Source of the DNA: CAYWBU01 sp942491525 | GTDB lineage: Bacteria; Desulfobacterota; Desulfomonilia; UBA1062 | NCBI GenBank assembly: GCA_942491525.1 | Contig: CALOBW010000030.1 | Location: 1 to 64,000 of the forward strand | Length of the DNA: 64,000 nucleotides | Reading direction: 5' to 3' | Shown: positions 42,709 through 51,863 of the stretch, piece by piece | Numbering within the stretch: the first letter of the stretch is position 1 | Layout of the letters: each line of letters starts with the position of its first letter | Position numbers and translations under genes: made by a program | Notes under the pieces: generated by a model | The model's database searches: none | Told to the model about the DNA's origin: nothing | What the model saw: the letters and a program-made list of their open reading frames with translations, nothing else

Positions 42709-44040
42709 TCACAGTTCCGCTGCGGCGGCCTCACCCACATACTTATCCCTGCTCATGGGCGAACCCAGCATGTTGTAGCCAAAAGTCAGCCAACCGAGAT
42801 ACTTGCTGTCGCCCTGACGCGGATCAATGGGATTCTGGCAGAAGCTGTCGTTCTGCCAAACCTCAACCTCATCGATCAGCGGAATGGCGGTGCCCCAGTG
42901 ATCGTTGATGGCCCGGATGACCATATTGGCGGTAAAGGCGTAGGCCGGCGAAGATGGATGCATGCCGTCCAGGGTAAAGATGCCACCGGTGCCGTAGCCG
43001 GCATCCAGCACGATATCACTGGGCGTGCCGTCGGCGTAACTCAGACGCATGCCGTCCTTGACGATCTGATCAAAAAGAGCGTTGCCGTCCACCAGCACCC
43101 AGCCGTTCTCCCTGACGCTCTGCTCGATCTTGGCGTTGTAGGCCTCCACAAAGGAGCCGATGCGCTCAATCTCCTCGCGGGTGACCACATCGTTGACTGA
43201 CTTGGTCTTGCGCACAAAGAAGGGCACCTTGGCACCTTCAGGAACCTCGCAAAGCACCTCATTATAGGGATTGTTGACCGGCTGCAGCAGCGGCACAACG
43301 GTCGGATTGGGCAGATTGGCCACTACCACGCCCTTGATGGACGGCGTCGCCTTGATGCGCCGCACCAACTCATCCCACTGTTCGTTGAATGTTGCAACCG
43401 GGGTGCAGTACTTGGAGGTACCGGCCACCATGGAGATAAAACTGTCATTGTTGCCGATCCAGACGGTCAGCAGACTGGGCTCGCGGGCCAGCGCCTGATC
43501 AACGGCCGAGGCGTACTGCTTCTTGAGGTGCCCGCCCAGGGTGGCGGTGACCCAGGGGCTGGTAATGCCCACCATCTCGACAAAGGCGCTGCGGTCGGGG
43601 CCGATGGCGGTGTAGTGCCAATCCAGAACCTGCCCCAGGGTGGCGCCGCTGATGGCGTAGTTGTCGATCCGTTCCTGGTTGTCATAGCCGTCGACGCGCC
43701 TGGGAAAGAGGAATCCCTTCATCAGATCATCAAGGCCGATCTTGGGATCATTGATCCAGTCTTCCGGATTGGGAATGCCGCAGCCCGGATACTTCATCAG
43801 CGGCTGATTGAACTCGACCCCGATCTGGCGGGCCAGCTGCGCCGGCCAGCTGTAGTACTGGCGCCCCTCTTCCACGTTCAGCCCCTGGCAGCCCTGGGAG
43901 ACACTGTCGCCGATGGCCACATAGTGCCGCAACAGTTCAGCCTGTCCCTGCGGTGTCAGCCAGGTTGATTTGGGCTCATCCTCAGCCCAGAGCAGATTCG
44001 ATGCGCAAAGCATCATCACAACAATCAACAATCTCTTCAT
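42709..44040 (-). CDS. SGNH/GDSL hydrolase
   Basis: A 443-residue exported esterase/lipase. Signal peptide MKRLLIVVMMLCASNLLWAE. Block I YVAIGDSVSQG (catalytic Ser), block III WIGNNDSF (oxyanion Asn), block V DGMHPSSPAYAF (catalytic Asp and His). The insertions between the blocks make it longer than the minimal SGNH fold. It is probably periplasmic or secreted, acting on carboxyl esters. Monocistronic. Substrate unknown. Confidence 0.9.
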   Translation of the reverse strand: MKRLLIVVMMLCASNLLWAEDEPKSTWLTPQGQAELLRHYVAIGDSVSQGCQGLNVEEGRQYYSWPAQLARQIGVEFNQPLMKYPGCGIPNPEDWINDPKIGLDDLMKGFLFPRRVDGYDNQERIDNYAISGATLGQVLDWHYTAIGPDRSAFVEMVGITSPWVTATLGGHLKKQYASAVDQALAREPSLLTVWIGNNDSFISMVAGTSKYCTPVATFNEQWDELVRRIKATPSIKGVVVANLPNPTVVPLLQPVNNPYNEVLCEVPEGAKVPFFVRKTKSVNDVVTREEIERIGSFVEAYNAKIEQSVRENGWVLVDGNALFDQIVKDGMRLSYADGTPSDIVLDAGYGTGGIFTLDGMHPSSPAYAFTANMVIRAINDHWGTAIPLIDEVEVWQNDSFCQNPIDPRQGDSKYLGWLTFGYNMLGSPMSRDKYVGEAAAAEL

Positions 44041-44128
44041 AATTCCCCCGTATTCTGATGTTGCTTATCAAATGAACAAAAAAATCAACTTAACTTCAAT
44101 AATATTCTCGGCTAACAGACGATATTCT

Positions 44129-45913
44129 TTAGATTATTCCATGCAGCGGCCCGCCGGCCCTGCCCAGTTCATCGACCCGTGCCGTAACCCTGGGATCCTC
44201 AATCAGGGGCGGCGCATGGTGAGGTTTGAGGCGCGCATCGATCACCAGCGGCCCCTCACAGCCCCAGTGCTTATGACGGATGAAACTGCGCACGCCGTGC
44301 ACGTCATGGGACGGGTTGGAGCGCGTAAAGGTCACCCAGAGCAGGTTATTCAGATTGCGCGCGGCAAACTCGCTCTCCTCGGTCAGAATGATCAGGGCGA
44401 TGCCGTCAGGACACTTGATCTGATCCAGATCGGCCTGTTCAAAACCGCGGCACTCGAGCGCCAGGATGCCGGGCAGACATAGCTTCGGGTTCTTAAATAC
44501 TGACGGCAATTTCATATCTGACGGCATTTCGCGCGCCAGCTCGCGCAGCCTGGGACCGGCGGCCGCCATGACCAGCTTGGAGCCGCGATTCAGGCCCTCA
44601 CCGGAGTAGTCCAACGTGTCGATGGTGGTCTGGGTCTGGAAGTGCAGATCACGCCTGAAGTCGATGCGCTCCAGCACATATCGCATAAAGGCCGCCACGT
44701 CCTGGGTGTCGGGACAGTTGTCATTGGCCGCAATCATCAGATACTTGGCCAGGGCGCAGTGGTTGAATCCCAGGATGGCGTTGGCAATGGTCAAAATCTC
44801 CATGGGCCGGCTCTCTTCATAGGGCACATAGCTCTCACGGGCCCGGGCCAGCAGCAGCGGGTGCACGCCGGCGGCATCCACGGCATGCACCGAATCGACC
44901 CCCGGCATGGAGCTCGGCACCAGCGGGCCGGTGATCTCATGAATCAGATTGCCGAAGGCGGTATCCTCCTGGGGCGGGCGGCCCACCACCGTGAAGGGCC
45001 AGATGGCATCTCTGCGGTGGTAGACATGCTCCACCTTGAGCAGCGGGAAGTCGTGCCTGAGGCTGTAGTAACCGATGTGGTCGCCGAAGGGGCCCTCGGG
45101 CTTGGTGCCCTGGATGGTGCCGGTGATGCAGAAATCGGCATCAGCCGAAATCAGATGGCCGCCAGAGCGCCTGTAGCGGAAGTTGCGCCCGGCCAGCATG
45201 CCGGCAAAAACCGCCTCGGGGATCTCCTCGGGCAGCGGCATGACCGCCGAGAAGGCGTGGCTGGGCGGCCCGCCCACAAAGATGCTGACCTGCAGCGGCC
45301 CGCCAGTTTCAAGGGCATGTTGATGGTGGATGCCGATATCGCGCCGGATCTGGTAGTGCAGGCCGATCTCGCGGTTGGGCTCATAATCGTTGCCGCCGAG
45401 CTGCACCCGGTACATGCCGATGTTGGAGTGCATGACACCGGGTCTGAGCGGATCCTCGGAGTAGACCTGGGGCAGCAGAATGTAGGCGCCGCCGTCATCG
45501 GGCCAGCACTTGATCTGGGGCAGCCGGTCGATCGTTGTCTGCCGTTCCATGACCGGGGCGCTCACCGCCGGCAACGGCAGGGCGTGCAGGGCCGGCAGCG
45601 GCGCCGTCAGATAGTTGAGGGGGGCTCTCAGAAAGGCCGTCGGATCGGCCTTGAGCTCCATCAGCTTCTTGAGACGCTCCAGCGAGTGGCGGAAGATGAA
45701 GCGCGAGCGCTCCATGCTGCCGTAGAGATTGGATACGGCCATGAAGGGGCTGCCCTTGACCTTTTCATAGAGGATGGCCGGGCCGTTCGCCTGATAGACC
45801 CGCCGCTGAATCTCGGCCATCTCCAGGTTCGGGTCAACCTCCCGGCTGATTCTGACCAGCTGGCCGGTTCTATCCAGATCCTCCACGCATTCGCGCATGC
45901 TTCTGTATTTCAT
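44129..45913 (-). CDS. UbiD-family decarboxylase
   Basis: A 594-residue prenylated-FMN-dependent (de)carboxylase. GNDYEPNREIGLHYQIRRDI, PEGPFGDHIGYYSLRHDFPL, the EDTAFGNLIHEITGPLVPS region and DGIALIILTEESEF match UbiD, including the Glu-Arg-Glu active-site frame. Such enzymes decarboxylate aromatic or unsaturated acids (ubiquinone and menaquinone precursors or degradation intermediates). It overlaps the PNPOx-like gene by 4 bp. No UbiX (prenyltransferase) gene is in the window. Physiological substrate not resolved. Confidence 0.93.
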   Translation of the reverse strand: MKYRSMRECVEDLDRTGQLVRISREVDPNLEMAEIQRRVYQANGPAILYEKVKGSPFMAVSNLYGSMERSRFIFRHSLERLKKLMELKADPTAFLRAPLNYLTAPLPALHALPLPAVSAPVMERQTTIDRLPQIKCWPDDGGAYILLPQVYSEDPLRPGVMHSNIGMYRVQLGGNDYEPNREIGLHYQIRRDIGIHHQHALETGGPLQVSIFVGGPPSHAFSAVMPLPEEIPEAVFAGMLAGRNFRYRRSGGHLISADADFCITGTIQGTKPEGPFGDHIGYYSLRHDFPLLKVEHVYHRRDAIWPFTVVGRPPQEDTAFGNLIHEITGPLVPSSMPGVDSVHAVDAAGVHPLLLARARESYVPYEESRPMEILTIANAILGFNHCALAKYLMIAANDNCPDTQDVAAFMRYVLERIDFRRDLHFQTQTTIDTLDYSGEGLNRGSKLVMAAAGPRLRELAREMPSDMKLPSVFKNPKLCLPGILALECRGFEQADLDQIKCPDGIALIILTEESEFAARNLNNLLWVTFTRSNPSHDVHGVRSFIRHKHWGCEGPLVIDARLKPHHAPPLIEDPRVTARVDELGRAGGPLHGII

Positions 45914-46374
45914 AATATTACCTCTTGCCGGTCGCCAAAGCCGGAGCTGTTGTCAATGTAGTAGATCTTCTCGATTGCCAACTTATAGAAGCGCACCTTG
46001 AAGACGGCCTGCAGATCATCAAGTGTCTTGATGGGCTGCTGCTTAATCTCTGAAATAAAGTCAAAGCGCTGCATGTAAGCGGCAAAAGCCCTCATGGATC
46101 TGGCCGGGCTAATACGCCCTTCAAGCTGCACGCCGCGGATATCGCGCCAGCCTTTGGAGGCCGCATGAATCTCGGCCGCCACCGGCTGATGCGTAATGTG
46201 GCGCGCACTCTCCTTGGAGCAGAACCAGAGTGATCCGTCAAAGTAGACATAGTAGAGAGCCGCCACCCAGGGTCCGTCCACGGCCAGACTCATGATGTGC
46301 TGATCTTCCAGCAACTCCTCCACTGCTCTTCGCAACTCTCGCATCTCCAGCCCCTTTATGAATAGTGTTGGCAA
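45910..46374 (-). CDS. Pyridoxamine 5'-phosphate oxidase-like flavin-binding protein
   Basis: A 154-residue split-beta-barrel protein. LLEDQHIMSLAVDGPWVAAL, YFDGSLWFCSKESARHITHQ and EIHAASKGWRDIRGVQLEGR are the PNPOx/FMN-binding pattern. It probably binds FMN or another cofactor. The 4-bp overlap with the UbiD gene shows coupling, so it may serve the decarboxylase, for example in cofactor handling. That link is inference. Confidence 0.85.
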   Translation of the reverse strand: MPTLFIKGLEMRELRRAVEELLEDQHIMSLAVDGPWVAALYYVYFDGSLWFCSKESARHITHQPVAAEIHAASKGWRDIRGVQLEGRISPARSMRAFAAYMQRFDFISEIKQQPIKTLDDLQAVFKVRFYKLAIEKIYYIDNSSGFGDRQEVIL

Positions 46375-46395
46375 ATGCGGTTATTACTATATAAT
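46368..46395 (+). promoter_or_regulatory. Sigma-70-like promoter
   Basis: TTGGCA (46368-46373), a 16-nt spacer and a perfect TATAAT (46390-46395), 38 nt before the TTG start of the substrate-binding protein gene and overlapping the divergent PNPOx-like start region. Confidence 0.6.
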
Positions 46396-46433
46396 TCGCC
46401 CTAGATGCAAAGCTTAGAAATGGAGACCTTATT

Positions 46434-47183
46434 TTGAGGCGATTTATCACAAGTCTGCTGCTTATGCTGCTGGCCCTGCCGGTATGGGCAAAACCACTGG
46501 AAATCCTGACCCTTGAATTTGCACCCTACGCCTATGCCGAGAACGGCCAGGCCAAAGGTTTTGTCACCGAAATCGTCCGCGAAGCCTTCAGGCGCATGGA
46601 CCAGCCCATTGAGATCAAGGTGCTGCCCTGGGCCCGCTGCCTGCTCTATATGGAGTTCGGCAAGGCCGACGCCACCTTCCCCATGTTCCGCACCGCTGAG
46701 CGCGAAACCTACACCGACTACACAAGCGAGCCCCTGATCTATGAGTACAAGTCACTCTTCGTGCACCACACCTCCGATATCAGCTACAGCGGCAACTTTG
46801 ATGACCTGAAACACTACACCTTCGGCAAGGTCAGCGAGTTCGGCTCGGGCCCCATCTTTGACCAGGCCGAAAAGGAGGGCCTCAAGGTTGACCTGACCAG
46901 TTCGGCCGAGCAGAACGTACTCAAACTGATCAACCAGCGCTTCGACATTCTGGTGGATGACAAGTATGTGATTATGGCCATCCTGCAACGCATGGGCCAG
47001 CAGGAGCAGCTGAGATATATCGGCGACCTGGAAGCGGTCCCCAGCTACCTGGGCTTTTCCAAACTCCGCAACCACCAAGAGCTGCTCAAAAAATTTGAGC
47101 AGACCCTAACCGAGATGAAGGCCGACGGAACCTACCAGCGCATCATCAAGAAAAATTTTCTGGGCCTGGAGCCCGGAAAATAG
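46434..47183 (+). CDS. Family 3 amino-acid-type periplasmic binding protein
   Basis: A 249-residue exported protein starting with TTG, with GGAGA 7 nt upstream. Signal peptide with LLLMLLALPVWA-KP cleavage. The SBP_bac_3 fold is clear (EILTLEFAPYAYAENGQAKG, FVTEIVREAFRRMD, KADATFPMFRTAERE, LGFSKLRNHQELLKKFEQTL). It has no transporter neighbours, so it may be a stand-alone sensor or use a remote ABC system. Convergent with the acyl-CoA ligase gene, stop codons adjacent. Confidence 0.88.
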   Translation: MRRFITSLLLMLLALPVWAKPLEILTLEFAPYAYAENGQAKGFVTEIVREAFRRMDQPIEIKVLPWARCLLYMEFGKADATFPMFRTAERETYTDYTSEPLIYEYKSLFVHHTSDISYSGNFDDLKHYTFGKVSEFGSGPIFDQAEKEGLKVDLTSSAEQNVLKLINQRFDILVDDKYVIMAILQRMGQQEQLRYIGDLEAVPSYLGFSKLRNHQELLKKFEQTLTEMKADGTYQRIIKKNFLGLEPGK

Positions 47184-48908
47184 TCAGTTATTGCCGGCGT
47201 ACTTACCCTCAGCCCTGAGGCGCGCGATCTCCTCTTCCTCCAGCACCTTGTAGGCCACCTTGCCCACCAGAGTCTGGGGCAGCTCATCCCTGAAGGCCAC
47301 CTCGCGCGGACAGCTCCACTTGATCAGGCTCTTCTGGCAGTGTTGGATCAGCTCCTGCTCCATTCCGGACGAGGCCTTTCCGCCATCCTTGAGCACCACA
47401 AAGGCCTTGACGCGCTCCACCTGCTTCTCATCCGGCACGCCAATCACACAGGCATCCTTAACCTGCGGATGCTTATAGAGCTCCTCCTCAACCTGGGCCG
47501 GGTAGACATTCATGCCCGAAGACTTGATCATGCGCTTCTGGCGCAGCTTAAAGTAGAAGAAACCATTCTCATCCATGCTGCCGATGTCACCGGTATGCAG
47601 CCAGGTGCGGCCGTCGGCATGCTGCTGCAACACCTTGGCGGTCTCCTCGGGGTTGTCCAGATAGCCCATCATGACGGCCGGTCCGGCCACGCAGATCTCA
47701 CCCTCCTGCCCCGGCGGAACCTCATCCTGGCTACCGGGCTGCACAATCTTGGCCAGCATATCCGGGAAGGGAATGCCGATGCTGCCCTCGCGGTAAACTT
47801 CGAAGGGGGTGGCCATGATGGCGGTGACCGCCTCGGTCAGGCCGTAGCCCTCCAGCAGCTTCACCTGACCGCCGCACTCCTGCACCACCTTCTCAAACTG
47901 CTCCTTGACCGCCTTGGGCAGGGTGTCGGCGCCCGAGAAGGTGGCCCGCAGACAGCTCAGGTCGGTCTTCTTGAAACTTTCGGAACGCGCCAATGCGCTG
48001 TAGAGGGTCGGCGGGCCAATCAGATAGTTGGGCCTCTTCTTGCGTACGATGCCGCCGATCTCGTCGGGATTGAACATGGGCACCATGATGCATTTGCCGC
48101 CGGCCACCAGGATGGTGTTGACGCAGACCCCCAGACCGAAGCCGTGGAAGATGGGCAAGACCGCCAGCATGTTGGGGTAGCGGTCGTCCAGGCCGGCCCA
48201 GTTGCCGACCATGAGCCCCTCGCTGATGAAGTTGTAGTTGGAAAGCATGATGCCCTTGGGTTTGCCGGTGGTGCCGCCCGAGTAGAGAATCACGGCCAGA
48301 TCGTGGGTGTCGACCTCGATCGCCGGCGCCTCTGGATATTTAGCCTGCATCAGGGACTTCATCATGATCACGCTCTCACTGAGCGGCACCTTGGGCACCA
48401 GGCGCCCCTTCTTGAGCCAGTAGAGCACCGCAAGGTGCGGCGGCAGCCAGTCCTGAATCCTGGCGATGATCAGCTTCTCCAGCCCGGTCCTCTGCTTGAC
48501 CGCATTCAGCTTGTCAAAGAAGAGATCCAGGGTCAGGGCAAACTTGCTCTTGGAGATCTTGATGTAGAACTCAATCTCGCTCTCGGTTGAGAGGGGGTGG
48601 ATCATGGACGCCACACCCCCCAGCTTGTTGACCGCATAGAAGGCGATCACGCCCGGCGGCGAGGTGGGCATGGAGATTGTGACCCGGTCCCCCTTGCGCA
48701 GCCCCAGAGCGTAGAGCGCATCGGCAAACTGGTCGATCTGGGCGGCAAACTCGGCATAGGTCGCCTCGCGCCCCATGAAATCGTAGGCCGGATAGTCGGG
48801 CTTCTCGCGCACCGTCCGCATAACCGACGCATACATGCTGACCTTGGGATAGTCGATCGAGTGGGGCACATCACCATAGAACTGCAGCCAGGGTTTCTTC
48901 TCAAACAT
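47184..48908 (-). CDS. Long-chain fatty acid-CoA ligase-type AMP-binding enzyme
   Basis: A 574-residue adenylate-forming enzyme. ILYSGGTTGKPKGIMLSNYN is the P-loop-like A3, LEGYGLTEAVTAIM the A5, WLHTGDIGSMDENGFFYF the A7/A8, KSSGMNVYPAQVEEEL the hinge region, and PQTLVGKVAYKVL the catalytic Lys. It activates a carboxylate (probably long-chain fatty acid) to acyl-CoA. An SDR gene precedes it on the same strand (43 nt gap), suggesting a lipid pathway. Confidence 0.92.
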   Translation of the reverse strand: MFEKKPWLQFYGDVPHSIDYPKVSMYASVMRTVREKPDYPAYDFMGREATYAEFAAQIDQFADALYALGLRKGDRVTISMPTSPPGVIAFYAVNKLGGVASMIHPLSTESEIEFYIKISKSKFALTLDLFFDKLNAVKQRTGLEKLIIARIQDWLPPHLAVLYWLKKGRLVPKVPLSESVIMMKSLMQAKYPEAPAIEVDTHDLAVILYSGGTTGKPKGIMLSNYNFISEGLMVGNWAGLDDRYPNMLAVLPIFHGFGLGVCVNTILVAGGKCIMVPMFNPDEIGGIVRKKRPNYLIGPPTLYSALARSESFKKTDLSCLRATFSGADTLPKAVKEQFEKVVQECGGQVKLLEGYGLTEAVTAIMATPFEVYREGSIGIPFPDMLAKIVQPGSQDEVPPGQEGEICVAGPAVMMGYLDNPEETAKVLQQHADGRTWLHTGDIGSMDENGFFYFKLRQKRMIKSSGMNVYPAQVEEELYKHPQVKDACVIGVPDEKQVERVKAFVVLKDGGKASSGMEQELIQHCQKSLIKWSCPREVAFRDELPQTLVGKVAYKVLEEEEIARLRAEGKYAGNN

Positions 48909-48951
48909 ATGGACCTCCTAAATTTAAATAAAAAACGCTGATGCGTTAAAA

Positions 48952-49791
48952 TTATGCGCTCAAGATCTCAACTTCAGTGCTGCGCTTGACGGCTCGATCC
49001 ATCATTATCTCCAGCAGCCCGGGGCTGAAGCGCGAAGTCCAGTAGACCAGCTTGCCGCTGAAACCCGGAATAATTATGAAGCGGTTGCGCAACATGCCCT
49101 TAAGGAGCACCCGGGCCACCCTGTCAGATGAGAGCAGACCGGCCGAGCCTGAGAGCGCTCGAGTTTCGGGCGGCATGAGCTCCTGACTGCGGGCCAGCAG
49201 AGGCGTATCCGTATCAGGCGGACAAATCACCGACACATTGATCTTATAGCGTTTCATCTCGGCGCGCAGGGCCTGGGAAAAGCCGATCACGGCAAACTTG
49301 GAGGCACAGTAGGAGGTGTTGCCGAAGACGCCCAGCAGGCCGGCCAGGGAGGAGACATTGACGATATGGCCGCCCCAGGACTTCATCAGGGGCACAAAGG
49401 CCCGACAGACATTGATCACACCGCCGCAGTTCACCGACATGGTATCCTCGAAGGCCGAACTTGAAAGCGTTTCAAAATATCCGGGAGACCCGATACCGGC
49501 GGCGTTGATGATGATGTCCGGAGCCGTGAAATGATCTTCATAGGCCGCCGCCCACTGCTGAACCATCTCAAAATCTGAAACATCGATGGCGACTGCCTCG
49601 ATCTGCTGACCGGGATTGCGCTTGAACCCGCAAAGCTCCTTGCGGGCCTCAACCAGCTGATCCGCGCTCCGGGCGGCAATTACAACATTGGCCCCGGCCG
49701 CGGCCAGGATCCGGGCGGACGCAAGGCCGATACCACTGGACCCGCCAGTGACGATCACGTTTTTGCCGAGAAATCTGGAACCCCAATCCAT
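48952..49791 (-). CDS. SDR-family oxidoreductase, 3-ketosphinganine-reductase-like
   Basis: About 279 residues. NVIVTGGSSGIGLASARILA is the NAD(P)-binding TGxxxGIG, INAAGIGSP the NNAG equivalent, and SSLAGLLGVFGNTSYCASKF holds the catalytic Ser-Tyr-Lys (YCASK). The pattern GGSSGIGLA, AR and the C-terminal FIIIPGFSGKLVYWTSRFSP resemble the 3-dehydrosphinganine reductase branch. ATG 49791 has GAGG 5 nt upstream; the frame opens at TTG 49806. Acyl-CoA ligase follows on the same strand, suggesting lipid synthesis. Confidence 0.85.
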   Translation of the reverse strand: MDWGSRFLGKNVIVTGGSSGIGLASARILAAAGANVVIAARSADQLVEARKELCGFKRNPGQQIEAVAIDVSDFEMVQQWAAAYEDHFTAPDIIINAAGIGSPGYFETLSSSAFEDTMSVNCGGVINVCRAFVPLMKSWGGHIVNVSSLAGLLGVFGNTSYCASKFAVIGFSQALRAEMKRYKINVSVICPPDTDTPLLARSQELMPPETRALSGSAGLLSSDRVARVLLKGMLRNRFIIIPGFSGKLVYWTSRFSPGLLEIMMDRAVKRSTEVEILSA

Positions 49792-49938
49792 CCCAACCTC
49801 ACACAAAACTGTAATTCAGCTCTTCAGATAATGACCCATGCCATTAAGTTAGTCAAGGCACTCCCATAATTGCCCTAAATTTAGTTTGACATTCAAGATA
49901 TTCTAAGATAGTTCGATAATCAAAGTAAAGGAGAGCAC

Positions 49939-51102
49939 ATGGAAATCATACTTGGAATACTCAAAGAGTCCTGGATCGTACTGGAGGAGTCGGCCCTCTA
50001 CATCCTCTTCGGCATGTTCATCGCCGGCCTGATCAAGGTCTTCCTCTCGCCGGGCAGCGTAGTCAAGCACCTGGGCAAGGGTAAAATATCATCGGTTGTC
50101 AAAGCCGCCCTCTTCGGCATCCCGCTGCCGATCTGCTCCTGCGGCGTGCTGCCAACCGCAGCCTCACTCAGAAAACAGGGCGCCAACAAGGGCGCGGTAA
50201 CCTCATTCCTGATCTCAACCCCCGAATCGGGCGTCGACTCCATCGCCCTGACCTACGCCCTGATGGACCCGCTGATGACTCTGGCCAGACCCATCAGCGG
50301 CTTTGCCGCCGCCTTCACGGCCGGCACCATCCAGAACTTCGTGGGCTCCGACGAGGGCGGCATCCAGAGTGAGCCCGACCTGAGCTGCCCCATCGACAAC
50401 TGCTGCGACGGCACCGACTGTCCGCCCGCTGAACACAAGAATCACCACAGTTTCACGGAAAAGGCGCTCAGCGGCATGCGATACGCCTTCGGCGATCTCT
50501 GGGCCGAGCTGGCCACCTGGTTCGCGGTCGGCATCCTGCTGGCCGGCGTGATCACCTACCTCATCCCGGCCGACTTCATGGGCACCTACCTGGGCGGCGG
50601 ACTGATCTCGATGCTGCTGATGCTGAGTGTGGGCATACCGCTCTACATCTGCGCCACCGGTTCAACCCCCATCGCGGCGGCCATGATCATGAAGGGCGTC
50701 AGCCCCGGCACGGCCCTGGTCTTTCTGATCGCCGGACCGGCCACCAACGCCGCCGGCATCACCATGCTCTTCAAAATCATCGGCAAGCAGGCCACGGCCA
50801 TCTATCTGGGCACCCTGGCGGTGATGGCTGTTCTATGCGGCCTGGTGCTGGACTGGGTCTACCTGAGCCTGGCCATCGATGCCACGGCCGTCATGGGTCA
50901 GGCCTCTGAAACCTTCCCGGCCTGGCTCAAAGCCGGCTCTGCCATCCTGCTGATCGCCATGAGCATCAAACCGATCTACGGTTCAATCCTGGCCAAGCTG
51001 GGCCTCAATGAGTCCGGCTGCTCCGACGGCTGCTGCGCAACTGAAACTGAGACCAGCTGCTCGACGGAATCCAGCAGTTGCGGCTGCGGACACAAGCACT
51101 AA
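49939..51102 (+). CDS. SO_0444-type permease (metal efflux)
   Basis: A 387-residue inner-membrane protein with about eight to ten helices. GIPLPICSCGVLPTAASLRK and LISTPESGVDSI, then GIPLYICATGSTPIAAAMIM and FLIAGPATNAAGITMLFKII, are the paired motifs of the DUF318/ArsP-like permeases, SO_0444 subfamily. A cysteine-rich loop (SCPIDNCCDGTDCPP) and a C-terminal tail (SDGCCATETETSCST) look like soft-metal binding sites. It probably exports copper, zinc or arsenic compounds. GGAGAG precedes the ATG; a terminator follows. Confidence 0.9.
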   Translation: MEIILGILKESWIVLEESALYILFGMFIAGLIKVFLSPGSVVKHLGKGKISSVVKAALFGIPLPICSCGVLPTAASLRKQGANKGAVTSFLISTPESGVDSIALTYALMDPLMTLARPISGFAAAFTAGTIQNFVGSDEGGIQSEPDLSCPIDNCCDGTDCPPAEHKNHHSFTEKALSGMRYAFGDLWAELATWFAVGILLAGVITYLIPADFMGTYLGGGLISMLLMLSVGIPLYICATGSTPIAAAMIMKGVSPGTALVFLIAGPATNAAGITMLFKIIGKQATAIYLGTLAVMAVLCGLVLDWVYLSLAIDATAVMGQASETFPAWLKAGSAILLIAMSIKPIYGSILAKLGLNESGCSDGCCATETETSCSTESSSCGCGHKH

Positions 51103-51109
51103 GGGGGGG

Positions 51110-51129
51110 GGGCAGAGTTTACTCTGCCC
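51110..51129 (+). terminator. Hairpin terminator behind a ten-G run
   Basis: GGGCAGAGT, loop TT and ACTCTGCCC form a 9-bp perfect stem after the permease gene. Just before it, a homopolymer of ten G occupies 51103-51112, right after the TAA. A T-run is missing, so termination strength is uncertain. Confidence 0.6.
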
Positions 51130-51185
51130 TAACCTTCTAAAATCAATGGGTTTGCAATTTAACAATTGTATGTTAGGTTTCGCTC

Positions 51186-51773
51186 ATGTCTAAACAACTG
51201 ATCAAAGAGTGCGCCCTGGAGCTTTTCAACAGCCGGGGCTATGAAGGCGCATCCATTCGTGACATAACTAAAGGGGCCAACCTTTCGGCCTCCACTTTCT
51301 ACTCCCACTACCCGTCCAAGGAAGAGCTCTACTTCGACCTGATCGACGAGTGTTTTGAGATGCTCAAGGCCGTCGGCGAAGAGTACCTCAAAAGTGAAAA
51401 CCAGGACTCCCCCGAAGAGCGACTCTTCAATCTGGTCAGAGTCAGAATGGAGTTCTTCTTCAACCATCGCAGCCAGTACTCATTTCTGGTACGCAACGCC
51501 TTCTTTCCGCCAGAGTCCATCCAGGAGCGCACCCAGCAGCGGGTCTATGACTGGGAAGAGTACTTCTACAATATGGTCAGCCAGGTCATTGAAGACGGCA
51601 AGGCGGCCGGCCGGATCAATGCGACGCCGACTGATGCCATCGCGCGTTCAATCCTGCGCTTTATCGCCGGCCTCGGCATGCAGATCATTACCCACCGTGA
51701 AACTCCTGAAGTCAGCGACGCCAGACTGAAAGAGGCCTGGGAAATCTACATGGCAGGCATCCTGACAAGCTAA
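51186..51773 (+). CDS. TetR-family transcriptional regulator
   Basis: A 195-residue repressor-type protein. The helix-turn-helix is near the N-terminus (GYEGASIRDITKGANLSAST, FYSHYPSKEELYFDLIDE); the rest is an alpha-helical ligand domain. It has no Shine-Dalgarno, and TATGTT sits about 12 nt upstream. A perfect palindrome at 51846 lies downstream, before the membrane protein gene, and is the natural candidate operator. Its ligand is unknown; lipid-related ligands are common in this subtype. Confidence 0.9.
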   Translation: MSKQLIKECALELFNSRGYEGASIRDITKGANLSASTFYSHYPSKEELYFDLIDECFEMLKAVGEEYLKSENQDSPEERLFNLVRVRMEFFFNHRSQYSFLVRNAFFPPESIQERTQQRVYDWEEYFYNMVSQVIEDGKAAGRINATPTDAIARSILRFIAGLGMQIITHRETPEVSDARLKEAWEIYMAGILTS

Positions 51774-51845
51774 CCACTTGAATTAACAAAACAAGATACA
51801 ATGTAAAATTTTTCTTGTCATTTTTTTTGTGATCACATATAAAGG

Positions 51846-51863
51846 CGAACGATCGATCGTTCG
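51846..51863. promoter_or_regulatory. 18-bp palindrome, probable TetR operator
   Basis: CGAACGATCGATCGTTCG is perfectly self-complementary and lies 91 bp before the membrane protein start. A further half-site GCGAACGATT follows at 51880. TetR dimers bind such palindromes, so the adjacent regulator is the likely binder. Confidence 0.65.

Noticed and set aside
44642..45961. 439-codon open frame antisense to the UbiD gene
   Set aside because: Composition is GC-driven (His, Gln, Gly-rich), there is no Shine-Dalgarno or known motif, and the opposite strand carries a clear UbiD protein.
47340..48590. 416-codon open frame antisense to the acyl-CoA ligase
   Set aside because: Same low-complexity, His/Leu-rich shadow translation; no start signal and no family motifs.
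51103..51112. Run of ten G
   Set aside because: It could suggest a phase-variable tract, but it lies between a stop codon and a terminator hairpin, so slippage would not switch any gene here.
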